Assembly (NCBI RefSeq): GCF_030580865.1
Contig: NZ_JAUQSY010000004.1
Coordinates: forward strand, 1 to 64,000
Direction: 5' to 3'
Length of the DNA: 64,000 nt
Source: Hymenobacter aranciens
GTDB taxonomy: Bacteria > Bacteroidota > Bacteroidia > Cytophagales > Hymenobacteraceae
Position 1 is the stretch's first letter. Every line of letters begins with the position of its first letter. The position numbers and the translations under genes are program-made. Positions 50,640-59,196 of this stretch are shown in pieces. Below the pieces are notes generated by a model, which ran no database searches, was not told the origin of the DNA, and saw nothing but the letters and a program-made list of their open reading frames with translations.

Positions 50640-53453
50640 TTACCGCCCGCTGGCCTTCACAATGGCCCGCAGCGGCTCGTTGAAGCCCACGGCATCCACC
50701 AGCTCTTCGAGGGGCAGGTGCAGGCGGTACTTCCAGAAGTGCTCGGGGTTGCTGGGGTCGTTGATTTGCTCGTCGTGCGGGTTGGCGCGGCGCAGGTGGC
50801 TGTCCATGGCCAGCAAATCCTGCAGCGGGAAGATGGCCCACATGGCGGGCGAGTGCAGGTGCTGCACCAGCACCTCGCGGGCCACCCAGGGCTCGCAGTA
50901 GAAGGGCGCCACCTGGCGCCAGTGGCCCAGCATGGTTTCGAAGAAGCGCTGGGTGACGACGCGGTCAGCCTCCCACCAGCCGCGCAGGGTGGGCATATCG
51001 TGGCTGCTGGTGGTCACTACGCTCAGGTAGGGCGCGTCGTCGGGGTGGCCGAACTCGGTGGCGGGGTTCGAGGGCATGCGCTGGATGTTGAGGCCCAGCA
51101 TGCCGAGCTCGCGCATCACGCCGGGCACCGAGGCCGGCACCATGCCCAGGTCTTCGCCGGCGATGAGCATGTTGGTGGCGTAGCGCACGGGCGGCAGCTT
51201 CACCAGCCCCTGCTGCCGCCAGAATTCCTCGTGGCGCTTGAAGAAGAAGTCGATGTAGATGTCGTCGTAGAGGCGGCGGCGGTCCTCGTCGTTGAGCTCG
51301 CGGAAGCTGTACGACTTGTTGAGCGTGATGCGTGGGTGGTAGAAGTCGTTGCCGGCGGGCACGAGCAGCACTTCGTTGCAGAGCTGGTAGAGGCCCTTGC
51401 GCAGCCACTCGAAGAAGGCATCGTTGCCGGGGTAATCGATGATTTTCTGGTCGATGTAGGCCTCGATTTTGCGCTGCGTGTTGACGTGCTCCTTGAGGTG
51501 GATGCGGCCGTAGCTGGCGTCGTCCATATACTCATCGAATACTTCCTGCGCCTTGTCGTGGAAGATGTCCTGCAGCATGTGCCAGCGGATGTAGGGCTCG
51601 CACAGCCGCGAGTAGTCGAACCAGCCCAGGCGGCGCTCAATCTCGTGGCGGTGCAGCGGCAGCGCGGGCGAGAAGTGGCCGAGCAGGCCCTCCACCGAGT
51701 GCTCCGGCATCTCCCAGATGCGGAAGAAACCCAGGATGTGGTCGATGCGCAGGGCGTCGAAGTAGCGGGCGAGGTGGCCCATGCGCTGCTTCCACCACTG
51801 GTAGCCGTCCTCGGCCATGCGCTCCCAGTTGTAGGTGGGAAAGCGCCAGTTTTGGCCGGTCGTGGAGAAGTCGTCCGGCGGGGCGCCGGCCTGCTGGTCC
51901 ATGTGGTAAAGCTCGGGCTGCGTCCAGGCATCGACGGAGTGGCGGTAGATGCCGATGGGCAGGTCGCCCTTCAGCACTACGCCGCGGCTGCGGGCGTAGT
52001 TCACCGCGCCGAGCAGCTGCTTGTCGAGGTGGTACTGCACGAAGAAGAACAAGCCGTAGTCGTCGTAGTCGGGAGCGGTTTCGGCGGTCAGGGCCTCCAG
52101 GTTCTGCGGGGTCTGGAACTCGGCGGGCCACTGCTTGAAGTCGGCCGTGCCGAACCGGTCGCGCAGGGCCGAGAAGGCGGCGTAGGGCACCAGCCAATCA
52201 GCCTGCTCGGCCTTGAATTTTTGGAATTCGGGGTCGGCCAGGAAGCTGGCTTTCTCCTGCTGAAAGAGCAGCTTGAGGAAGTGCCACTTGGCATTCATCA
52301 CCGGCTCGTAGTCCACGAAATCCTTGGCGTTGAGCTCCTGCTTGAGTTGCGCCAGCTCCTTGGCGGCCTTCTTGTCCTTGAGCGGGGCAATGCTCTCCAG
52401 GTTCACGTACTGCGGGTGCAGGGCGAATACCGAGATGGCCGCGTAGGGATAAGAGTCAACCCAGGTGTGGGTAGCCGTCGTGTCGTTGATGGGCAGAATC
52501 TGCACCAGCTTGAGGCCGGTCTGCACGGCCCAGTCGGCCAGCAGCTTCAAATCGGGAAACTCCCCTACCCCAAGCCCATTCTTGCTACGCATGGCGAAGA
52601 CGGGCAGGGCCACCCCGGCCCCGCGCCAGGCGGTGAGGTGGTGGTAGGCTTCGTCGTTGCGCACGCGCAGGGCGGGCACCTCGGCCGTGCCCTTGATGAC
52701 GCGGTTTTCGCCGCCTTCCATGTCGAGGGCGTGGCCGGCGGCCGGGTCCCACATGGCGTACTTATAGGAGCAGTCCTCGCCAGGGTTTTGCAGCACCACG
52801 CTGGCAGTCCAGGTCGGGTAGTTTTTGTCCGACAGCACCAGGCAGCTCTTATTATCCCAGGCGCCCAGGGCCGGGTCGGAGCCCAGCACGCAGAGCTGCA
52901 GCCTGGGGTCGACGCGCGGGGCCAGCAGGTTGAAGACGACGGTGCCGGGGGCCAGCGGACCGGCGGCCGGCGCGGCAGGCGTTTCAGCCGCTACCTCAGC
53001 GGCCGGAGTCACGGCTTTTTTGGCGCGGCTCTTAGTGGCTTTGGGAGCGGGAGCGGCAGCGACGGGCGCGGCCGGGAATTCCCCAGCAGCGGGGCGCTTG
53101 AACAGGGCCTCGGTGAAGGCGGCGGTCAGCAACTCGTTTTCGGGCTTGGCGGGGGTCCGCCAGTAGTCGCACACTTCCACTCGGCCGGCGGCGGGCAGGG
53201 CGAGGCGGCGGTCGGGGCCGAACTCCCACTGCTGGCCGCCGGTATTGTCGTCGAGCAGGGCGTACTTATAGGTAAGCTCGCCGGCCGGGCCGTCGGGCAG
53301 CTCCAGCTCGAAGTACCAGCGGGCCCCGTACTCGTCGTAGCGCATGGTGGGCGCTTCGTCGATTTGCCAGTTGCCCAGCGCCGGCGCCGAACCGCAGATA
53401 ACCAGCCGCTGGCCAAACACCGTGCGGTAGGGAAGAGAAAAGTGAACAGTCAT
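50640..53453 (-). CDS. malQ: 4-alpha-glucanotransferase, DPE2-like (two CBM20 plus GH77)
   Basis: A 937-residue amylomaltase that transfers alpha-1,4-glucan segments between maltooligosaccharides or onto glycogen-like acceptors in the cytoplasm. Residues about 1-105 (FSLPYRTVFGQRLVICGSAP, then ALGNW) and 170-270 (LCVLGSDPALGAWD) are two CBM20 starch-binding domains joined by an Ala/Pro/Lys-rich linker. The GH77 domain follows. Catalytic motifs: FDALRIDHILGFF (nucleophile D571), GEDLGMVP (acid/base E767) and SSHDMPTLRGWW (D819). Length and architecture match plant DPE2 and its bacterial counterparts, not the shorter (about 690 aa) enterobacterial MalQ. ATG at 53453 is preferred over an upstream 33-codon extension rich in Pro/Phe, because the CBM20 begins directly after it. 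No other glycogen gene is adjacent. Confidence 0.93.
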   Translation of the reverse strand: MTVHFSLPYRTVFGQRLVICGSAPALGNWQIDEAPTMRYDEYGARWYFELELPDGPAGELTYKYALLDDNTGGQQWEFGPDRRLALPAAGRVEVCDYWRTPAKPENELLTAAFTEALFKRPAAGEFPAAPVAAAPAPKATKSRAKKAVTPAAEVAAETPAAPAAGPLAPGTVVFNLLAPRVDPRLQLCVLGSDPALGAWDNKSCLVLSDKNYPTWTASVVLQNPGEDCSYKYAMWDPAAGHALDMEGGENRVIKGTAEVPALRVRNDEAYHHLTAWRGAGVALPVFAMRSKNGLGVGEFPDLKLLADWAVQTGLKLVQILPINDTTATHTWVDSYPYAAISVFALHPQYVNLESIAPLKDKKAAKELAQLKQELNAKDFVDYEPVMNAKWHFLKLLFQQEKASFLADPEFQKFKAEQADWLVPYAAFSALRDRFGTADFKQWPAEFQTPQNLEALTAETAPDYDDYGLFFFVQYHLDKQLLGAVNYARSRGVVLKGDLPIGIYRHSVDAWTQPELYHMDQQAGAPPDDFSTTGQNWRFPTYNWERMAEDGYQWWKQRMGHLARYFDALRIDHILGFFRIWEMPEHSVEGLLGHFSPALPLHRHEIERRLGWFDYSRLCEPYIRWHMLQDIFHDKAQEVFDEYMDDASYGRIHLKEHVNTQRKIEAYIDQKIIDYPGNDAFFEWLRKGLYQLCNEVLLVPAGNDFYHPRITLNKSYSFRELNDEDRRRLYDDIYIDFFFKRHEEFWRQQGLVKLPPVRYATNMLIAGEDLGMVPASVPGVMRELGMLGLNIQRMPSNPATEFGHPDDAPYLSVVTTSSHDMPTLRGWWEADRVVTQRFFETMLGHWRQVAPFYCEPWVAREVLVQHLHSPAMWAIFPLQDLLAMDSHLRRANPHDEQINDPSNPEHFWKYRLHLPLEELVDAVGFNEPLRAIVKASGR

Positions 53454-53699
53454 TGAAAGTGGGAATGGGAAAGCAGGGAATGCTCGGTTTGGGGCCGAAA
53501 GATAGGCACATAGGCCCGCACAAAACGGGCCACCGGGCCACATCGGCCGCAATCGTTTGGGGGCAAAAAAGGCTCTTACGGCCCCCGCAAAGCCGAGTTT
53601 CCCGAAAGCGCCGTTTCGTCGATTTTACCCAACCTCAGACGACTATTCTTCGTTGGCAAAAGAACTTACCCCGATTTTTTCGCTTACCCGTTACCCATT

Positions 53700-56600
53700 T
53701 TGCCTACATTTCTTCGCCGCACCCTTTACGTATTGTTGGGACTGATTGGGCTGGTGCTGGTGCTGCTCATCGTGGCAGTGGTGGCCCTCCAATTCTCTGG
53801 CACGCAAGACTTCGTGGCCCGCAAAGCCGAGGACTACCTGCGCGACAAGCTGGGCACCGAAGTCCGCATCGGCAAGTTCCGCACCGACTTCCGCCACGCC
53901 ATCAACCTCGACGGCGTGTACCTCGAAGACCAGCAGCGCGACACGCTCCTGAGCGTCGGCCACCTGGGCGTCGATATCGACCTCTGGGCCCTCACCAAGA
54001 GCCAGATTAACGTCTCGAACGTGGAGCTCAACGACGGCCGCGTGCGCCTGACCCGCACCGCGCCCGACTCGGTGAATAACTACGACTTCATCATCAAGGC
54101 CTTCACCGACCCGAATGCGCGGGTGGACACCACCTCGGCGGGCTTCAAGTACGACATCGGCAAGGCCCGGCTGACGAATATCTACTTCACCCAGCTCGAT
54201 GAAATCACCGGCTCCGACATCCGGGCCCGTATCGGCGAGTTTGCGGCCGAGATGGACGAGGTGGATGTGGATAAGTCGGTGTATAAGGTGGATAACGCCA
54301 CCCTACGCAACGCCTCGGTGGCCATGCGCCAGACGAAAACCGCGCCCGAAGTGGAAAACCCCGGCCCCACCGAGCCACTCACGGTGCAGTTTGGGCTGAA
54401 CCGGGCGACGCTCGACAACGTGGCCTTTACGTATAAGAACGACCCGGCGGCCCAGTACATCGCCACCACCATCGGCCAGGCCGAGGTGACGGCCAAGGAC
54501 ATCGACCTGCAGCGCCAGCGCGTGGACCTAGGCAAGCTGACCCTGAAAAATACCACCTTCGCCTACGCCCAGAACGAGGAAGTGCCCGTGGCCCAGCGCG
54601 TAGTGAACCCCGCCGAGGCCGTTCGTAAGCTCGACGAAGCCACCGACAAAGCCCAGGCTGCCAACCCGAACGTGGCTACGCCCGGCTGGCGCGTGACGCT
54701 CGACCAGTCCGACATCAGCGGTGTAGACGTGAAGTTCGACAACTTCAACGAGCCCCGGCAGAAGACGCGGATTCCCGCGATGGACTACAATCACCTGCAC
54801 TTCTCGGACTTGGTGCTGAATACCCGCAACTTGTCGTATTCGGAGAACCGCACTACCGGCCGCGTCGACCAACTGGCTGGCCGCGAGCAGAGCGGCTTCC
54901 GCGTGGATAAGTGGCAGGCCGACGTGGTGTACGACTCGGTGCAGATTCGCCTCGACAGCCTAGACCTCATCACGCCACACACCCGCATCCGGCGTACGCT
55001 GGCCATTGGCTTCAAGGATTTAGCTGGCATTGCCGATGATTTGCCCAACCTCAAAATCGAAGGCGACCTACGCGAGGTGCGCATCGGCTTCCGTGATATT
55101 CTATATTTGGCGCCGCAGCTGGCCGGCACCCCACCCTTCAACACCGGCCCCAATCAGAGTGTACTTATAAACGGGCAAGTAGCTGGCCGCGTGGGCGACA
55201 TGACCATCCGCAATTTCGAGTTCGTGGGCCTGCGCAGCACGGTGCTCAAGGCCCGCCGTGCCCACATCACCGGCCTGCCCGAAACCGACGGCCGCCTGTA
55301 CGTGGACGCTGACATTCAGCAGTTCCGCACCACGCGGGACGACATTAACAGCCTCGTGCCCAAGGGTACCATCCCCAGCAACATCAGCATTCCGCCCAGC
55401 ATTGCCCTGCGCGGCAGCTTCAAAGGCCGCCCCACCACGCTGCAGTTCAACACCGATTTGACGGTGAACACGACCTACGGCGACGTGGCTTTCTCGGGCG
55501 ACCTGGGGCCGGCCAACGCGGCCGGGCGGCAGCCGCTGGTGGGCACTTTCGCGGTGCGCGGGTTCGATGCGGGCAAGCTGCTGAAGGACCCGACGATTGG
55601 CAAAATCACGGCCAGCGGGCGCATGAATCTGACGGGTAATCTGCAGGACCCTAATACCCTGGTGGGCCGGATAAACGCCAACGTGCAAAGCGCCCGCTAC
55701 AACAACTACACCTACCACGGCGTGGTCGCCACGGTGGACCTCGACCGCAACCGCTACGTTATCAACGCCCAGAGTAAGCAGGACCCCAACCTGAACCTCG
55801 ACCTCAACGCCGTGGTGAACCTGCGCGACCCCAACAACCCGACCTACGAGGTGCGCAACCTCAACCTGCGCGGGGCCAACCTGACGGCGCTGGGCTTCTA
55901 CACCGGCGGCGATTTGCGCGTGCAGGGCGACCTCACGGCCAATCTGCGCGGGGCCGACGCCAACTCGCTCAACGGCACTTTTGCCGGACGCAGGATTGTG
56001 ATTGTGCGCGACAACCAGCCCTTCGCCCTCGATTCGGTGGATGGTCGTATCGTGCAGACCGCCAACCAAACCCTGCTGGCAATTAACTCGAATGTGGCCG
56101 ACGTGAACCTCGACGGCAACGTACACCTCGGCGACCTGGCAACGGAGCTGCAGCAACACATCGACCGCTACTTTGCCCTGGCGGGCGTGGACTACCGGAA
56201 GGTGAACATGAACCTCGACCGCCACTTCACTTACTCGCTGAAAGTAAAGGACACGAAGCTGGTGACCAAGCTGGTGCCCGACCTCAAGGAGTTGTCGCCC
56301 TTCACGCTGGCCGGCGACTACTCGCGGCAGGACGCCCGCCTGACAGCCCAGACCAGCATCCCCGTCATTCGCTACGCCAACTACCGGGTCGATTCGCTGA
56401 AGCTCGACGTGGGCTCGAACCCCCAGCAACTCAACTACGCCCTGCGCCTGGCCCAGGCCAGCCAGGACACGACCTTACGCCTGAAACGCCCCAGCATCGT
56501 GGGCAACGTGGCCGATAACAAGCTCTTCACCCGCGTGGCCATCCTCGGCGACTCGGCCAACCGGGAGCGGCTGGCGCTGGCGGGCACCCTGAGCGAGGAG

Positions 56601-58970
56601 CAGCAGCCGCTGGCCGTGAACCGGCGCGGTACGGCCGCCGGACCAGTGCAGACGATTTATCAGTTCTCGCTGGCCCCGGAGCAGATTATCAACTACGAAA
56701 ACTGGACCGCCGGCCCTAACAATTACCTGCGCTATTACCCTACGGGCGAGATAGTAGCCGACGGCCTGAACCTCACCAACGGCCGCAGCACCCTGGCCGT
56801 GCAAAGTCAGAATCCGGCCGTGCGCACTTCGCCGCTGGGCGTGCGCTTCGAGAAATTCGACCTCGCCGAAATTGCCAAAGCTGTGCAGCAGCAGGATTCG
56901 CTGGTGGCGGGCGTACTGAATGGCACCGCCGAGCTGCGCAACCTCGGTAAGCCCAACCAGGCCTTCACGGCCAATGCCACCATCACCGGGCTGGCCTTCC
57001 AGAAAGCCCTCATCGGCGACATCGCCGTGAACGCCACCAACCCCAGCGCCAACCGCTACGACCTCGACGCCCGCCTGACCGGCGGCGCCTCGGGCTCGGT
57101 GGGCGGCCAGGGCAACGACCTGCAGGTAACCGGCACCTACCAGGCCGACAACCAGACCTCGCCGATGAACCTGGTGGTGGACGCCCGCCGCCTCAACCTG
57201 AAGCTGGCCGAGGCCTTCGCGGCCGGGCAGCTCACGCGCAGCGCGGGCTACGCCACCGGCCGCCTCACCGTGACGGGCACGCCCAGCGTGCCCGCCGTGC
57301 GCGGCACCATCCGCACCAGCGACGACGCGGCCTTTGCCGTGACGCAGCTCGGCGCGCTGTACCGCCTGCCGGGTCAGGAGCTGACGTTTGACGAAAAAGG
57401 CATCGAGTTCGATGACTTTACGGTGCGCGACTCGGCCGACAACAAGGCGGTGGTGAACGGCTATTTGCTGACTAAAGACTTTATCAACTACGCCTTCGAT
57501 ATGCGGGCCCGGACGGATGATTTCATCGCCGTGAACAGCACTCGCAAGAACAACGAGCTGTTCTACGGCAAGGTGATTGTGGACTCGGACACCCGCCTGA
57601 CCGGGCCGCTGGAATTGATGAAAATCAACACCACGGTGGATGTGAAGGAAGGCTCGCGGCTCACCGTCGAGTCGCCCTCGGCCGACCCCAGCAAGCAGGA
57701 TACCGAAGGCATCGTGCAGTGGATTGACAAGAGCGTGCCGCTCGATACCATGCTGGCGCGCCGGCTGGCCGCCGACACGACGAAGGTGAACGCCACCGGC
57801 TACGACATCACGGCCGTCATCACGGTGAACGACAAAGTACCCTTCACCATCGTCATCGACCCGGCCAGCGGTGACAACCTGCGCGTGCGCGCCAATGGCA
57901 CTCTCAATACTAATATCGACCCCACCGGCAACATCACCCTGAGCGGGCGGCTGGAAGTGGCGCGCGGCGTGTATAAGCTCTCGCTCTACGACTTAGCTTC
58001 GCGCGAGTTCATCATCCGGCGCGGCTCCACCATCACCTGGAGCGGCGACCCCTACAACGCCGACCTCAACATCACGGCTGTGTACCGGGTGGAGGCGGCG
58101 CCCGCCGACCTGCTGGCCGGCCAGGGCACTGATGCCAACGACCTCAACACTATTGCCCGCAACCGCCTGCCCTTCTCGGTACTGCTGAACGTGACCGACC
58201 AGCTCAGCAAGCCCGTTATCGGCTTCGATATTACGCTGCCCGACAACCAGCGCGGAGCCGTAGGCGGGCAGGTCGAAACCCGCCTGGCCCAGCTGCGCCA
58301 GCCCAGCCAGACCTCCGAAATGAGCAAGCAGGTCTTCTCGCTGCTCATCCTGGGGCGCTTTCTGCAGGAAAACCCCTTCCAGAGCAGTGCGGGCGAGGGT
58401 TTCGTGGCCACGCAGCTGCGCGGCTCAGCCAGCCAGGTGCTCACCGACCAACTCCAGAACCTGACCGGCAAGTACCTCTCGGGCCTGGGCCTCGACCTGG
58501 GCGTGACCAACCAGGCCGACTACAGCAGCGGTGCCGCCAAAAGCCGCACCGACCTCAACGTGGCCGTGCGCCGCCAGTTCCTCAACAACCGCCTCTCGGT
58601 GCGCCTCGGCACCGATATCCCGCTCTCGGGCAACAACGGCACCCAGGCCACTCAGGGCGCCAACGCAGCCAGCAACTTCGCCGGCGACGTGAGCATCGAG
58701 TACACCATCCTGCGCGACGGCCGCCTGCGCCTGCGCGCCTTCCGCCAGAATGCCTACGAGGACATCGATGGCCAGCTGGTGAAAACCGGCGCCGCCCTGG
58801 TGTTCCAGCGCGACTATAAAGACCTCAAAGACCTGTTTTCCAAAATTCCGCCCGCCGTGAAGGAGGAGCGCAAAGCCAACCGCAAGCAGGAGAAAGTCGA
58901 CAAGAAAGCCGAAAAAGACTCGGTGCAAAACGCCCCCACGACCCGCGTCGATAGCAGCAAGGTGAAATGA
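53700..58970 (+). CDS. tamB: TamB-like translocation and assembly module protein (DUF490)
   Basis: A 1,756-residue AsmA/TamB-type bridge protein. Residues about 8-30 (LYVLLGLIGLVLVLLIVAVV) form one inner-membrane anchor. A very long periplasmic beta-rich region follows (VEVRIGKF-type start LGTEVRIGKFRTDFRHAINL) and the C-terminal DUF490 domain carries NITLSGRLEVARGVYKLSLY, GSTITWSGDPYNADLNITA and FSLLILGRFL. Such proteins span the periplasm as a lipid-transfer groove and work with TamA/TamL in the outer membrane. The reading frame starts at TTG (53700); no ATG in frame lies upstream near the membrane segment and ATT is the codon before. The charged tail is Lys-rich. The stop overlaps an ATG by four bases, but that ATG is not used for tamL here. 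Confidence 0.93.
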   Translation: MPTFLRRTLYVLLGLIGLVLVLLIVAVVALQFSGTQDFVARKAEDYLRDKLGTEVRIGKFRTDFRHAINLDGVYLEDQQRDTLLSVGHLGVDIDLWALTKSQINVSNVELNDGRVRLTRTAPDSVNNYDFIIKAFTDPNARVDTTSAGFKYDIGKARLTNIYFTQLDEITGSDIRARIGEFAAEMDEVDVDKSVYKVDNATLRNASVAMRQTKTAPEVENPGPTEPLTVQFGLNRATLDNVAFTYKNDPAAQYIATTIGQAEVTAKDIDLQRQRVDLGKLTLKNTTFAYAQNEEVPVAQRVVNPAEAVRKLDEATDKAQAANPNVATPGWRVTLDQSDISGVDVKFDNFNEPRQKTRIPAMDYNHLHFSDLVLNTRNLSYSENRTTGRVDQLAGREQSGFRVDKWQADVVYDSVQIRLDSLDLITPHTRIRRTLAIGFKDLAGIADDLPNLKIEGDLREVRIGFRDILYLAPQLAGTPPFNTGPNQSVLINGQVAGRVGDMTIRNFEFVGLRSTVLKARRAHITGLPETDGRLYVDADIQQFRTTRDDINSLVPKGTIPSNISIPPSIALRGSFKGRPTTLQFNTDLTVNTTYGDVAFSGDLGPANAAGRQPLVGTFAVRGFDAGKLLKDPTIGKITASGRMNLTGNLQDPNTLVGRINANVQSARYNNYTYHGVVATVDLDRNRYVINAQSKQDPNLNLDLNAVVNLRDPNNPTYEVRNLNLRGANLTALGFYTGGDLRVQGDLTANLRGADANSLNGTFAGRRIVIVRDNQPFALDSVDGRIVQTANQTLLAINSNVADVNLDGNVHLGDLATELQQHIDRYFALAGVDYRKVNMNLDRHFTYSLKVKDTKLVTKLVPDLKELSPFTLAGDYSRQDARLTAQTSIPVIRYANYRVDSLKLDVGSNPQQLNYALRLAQASQDTTLRLKRPSIVGNVADNKLFTRVAILGDSANRERLALAGTLSEEQQPLAVNRRGTAAGPVQTIYQFSLAPEQIINYENWTAGPNNYLRYYPTGEIVADGLNLTNGRSTLAVQSQNPAVRTSPLGVRFEKFDLAEIAKAVQQQDSLVAGVLNGTAELRNLGKPNQAFTANATITGLAFQKALIGDIAVNATNPSANRYDLDARLTGGASGSVGGQGNDLQVTGTYQADNQTSPMNLVVDARRLNLKLAEAFAAGQLTRSAGYATGRLTVTGTPSVPAVRGTIRTSDDAAFAVTQLGALYRLPGQELTFDEKGIEFDDFTVRDSADNKAVVNGYLLTKDFINYAFDMRARTDDFIAVNSTRKNNELFYGKVIVDSDTRLTGPLELMKINTTVDVKEGSRLTVESPSADPSKQDTEGIVQWIDKSVPLDTMLARRLAADTTKVNATGYDITAVITVNDKVPFTIVIDPASGDNLRVRANGTLNTNIDPTGNITLSGRLEVARGVYKLSLYDLASREFIIRRGSTITWSGDPYNADLNITAVYRVEAAPADLLAGQGTDANDLNTIARNRLPFSVLLNVTDQLSKPVIGFDITLPDNQRGAVGGQVETRLAQLRQPSQTSEMSKQVFSLLILGRFLQENPFQSSAGEGFVATQLRGSASQVLTDQLQNLTGKYLSGLGLDLGVTNQADYSSGAAKSRTDLNVAVRRQFLNNRLSVRLGTDIPLSGNNGTQATQGANAASNFAGDVSIEYTILRDGRLRLRAFRQNAYEDIDGQLVKTGAALVFQRDYKDLKDLFSKIPPAVKEERKANRKQEKVDKKAEKDSVQNAPTTRVDSSKVK

Positions 58971-59082
58971 GAAAGCCCGCCCCCTCCCCCACTGCCGGAG
59001 CCGGGAAGCCCGCTCCGACACCCATTTTTAGTTTTTCGATTTTGCAGTTACCTAAGTTTTTTACTTCGTGCTCACGTGTTGC

Positions 59083-59196
59083 TTCACTCCCCAGCCCCCT
59101 CTCCGGGGGAGAAGGGGAACCTGACGATTCTTCTCCAAAGTATGAGCATGCACTAATGACTCACCCTCTCCCCCAGAGAGGGGGCCGGGGGGTGAG
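59083..59196. repeat. Imperfect inverted-repeat element (REP/MITE-like) at the tamL start
   Basis: Left arm from about 59083 (TTCACTCCCCAGCCCCCTCT) and right arm ending about 59196 (GAGGGGGCCGGGGGGTGAG) are imperfect reverse complements over more than 30 bp, around a short centre with TATGAGCATGCACTAATG. Read on the plus strand the arms translate as LPSPLSGGEGE and HPLPQRGGRGVR, a recurrent signature of such elements. A related half-copy lies at 63033-63094. Confidence 0.75.

Noticed and set aside
58967..59155. N-terminal 63-residue extension of TamL from an ATG overlapping the tamB stop
   Set aside because: The extension is Pro-rich, translates the inverted repeat and would bury the lipoprotein signal peptide.
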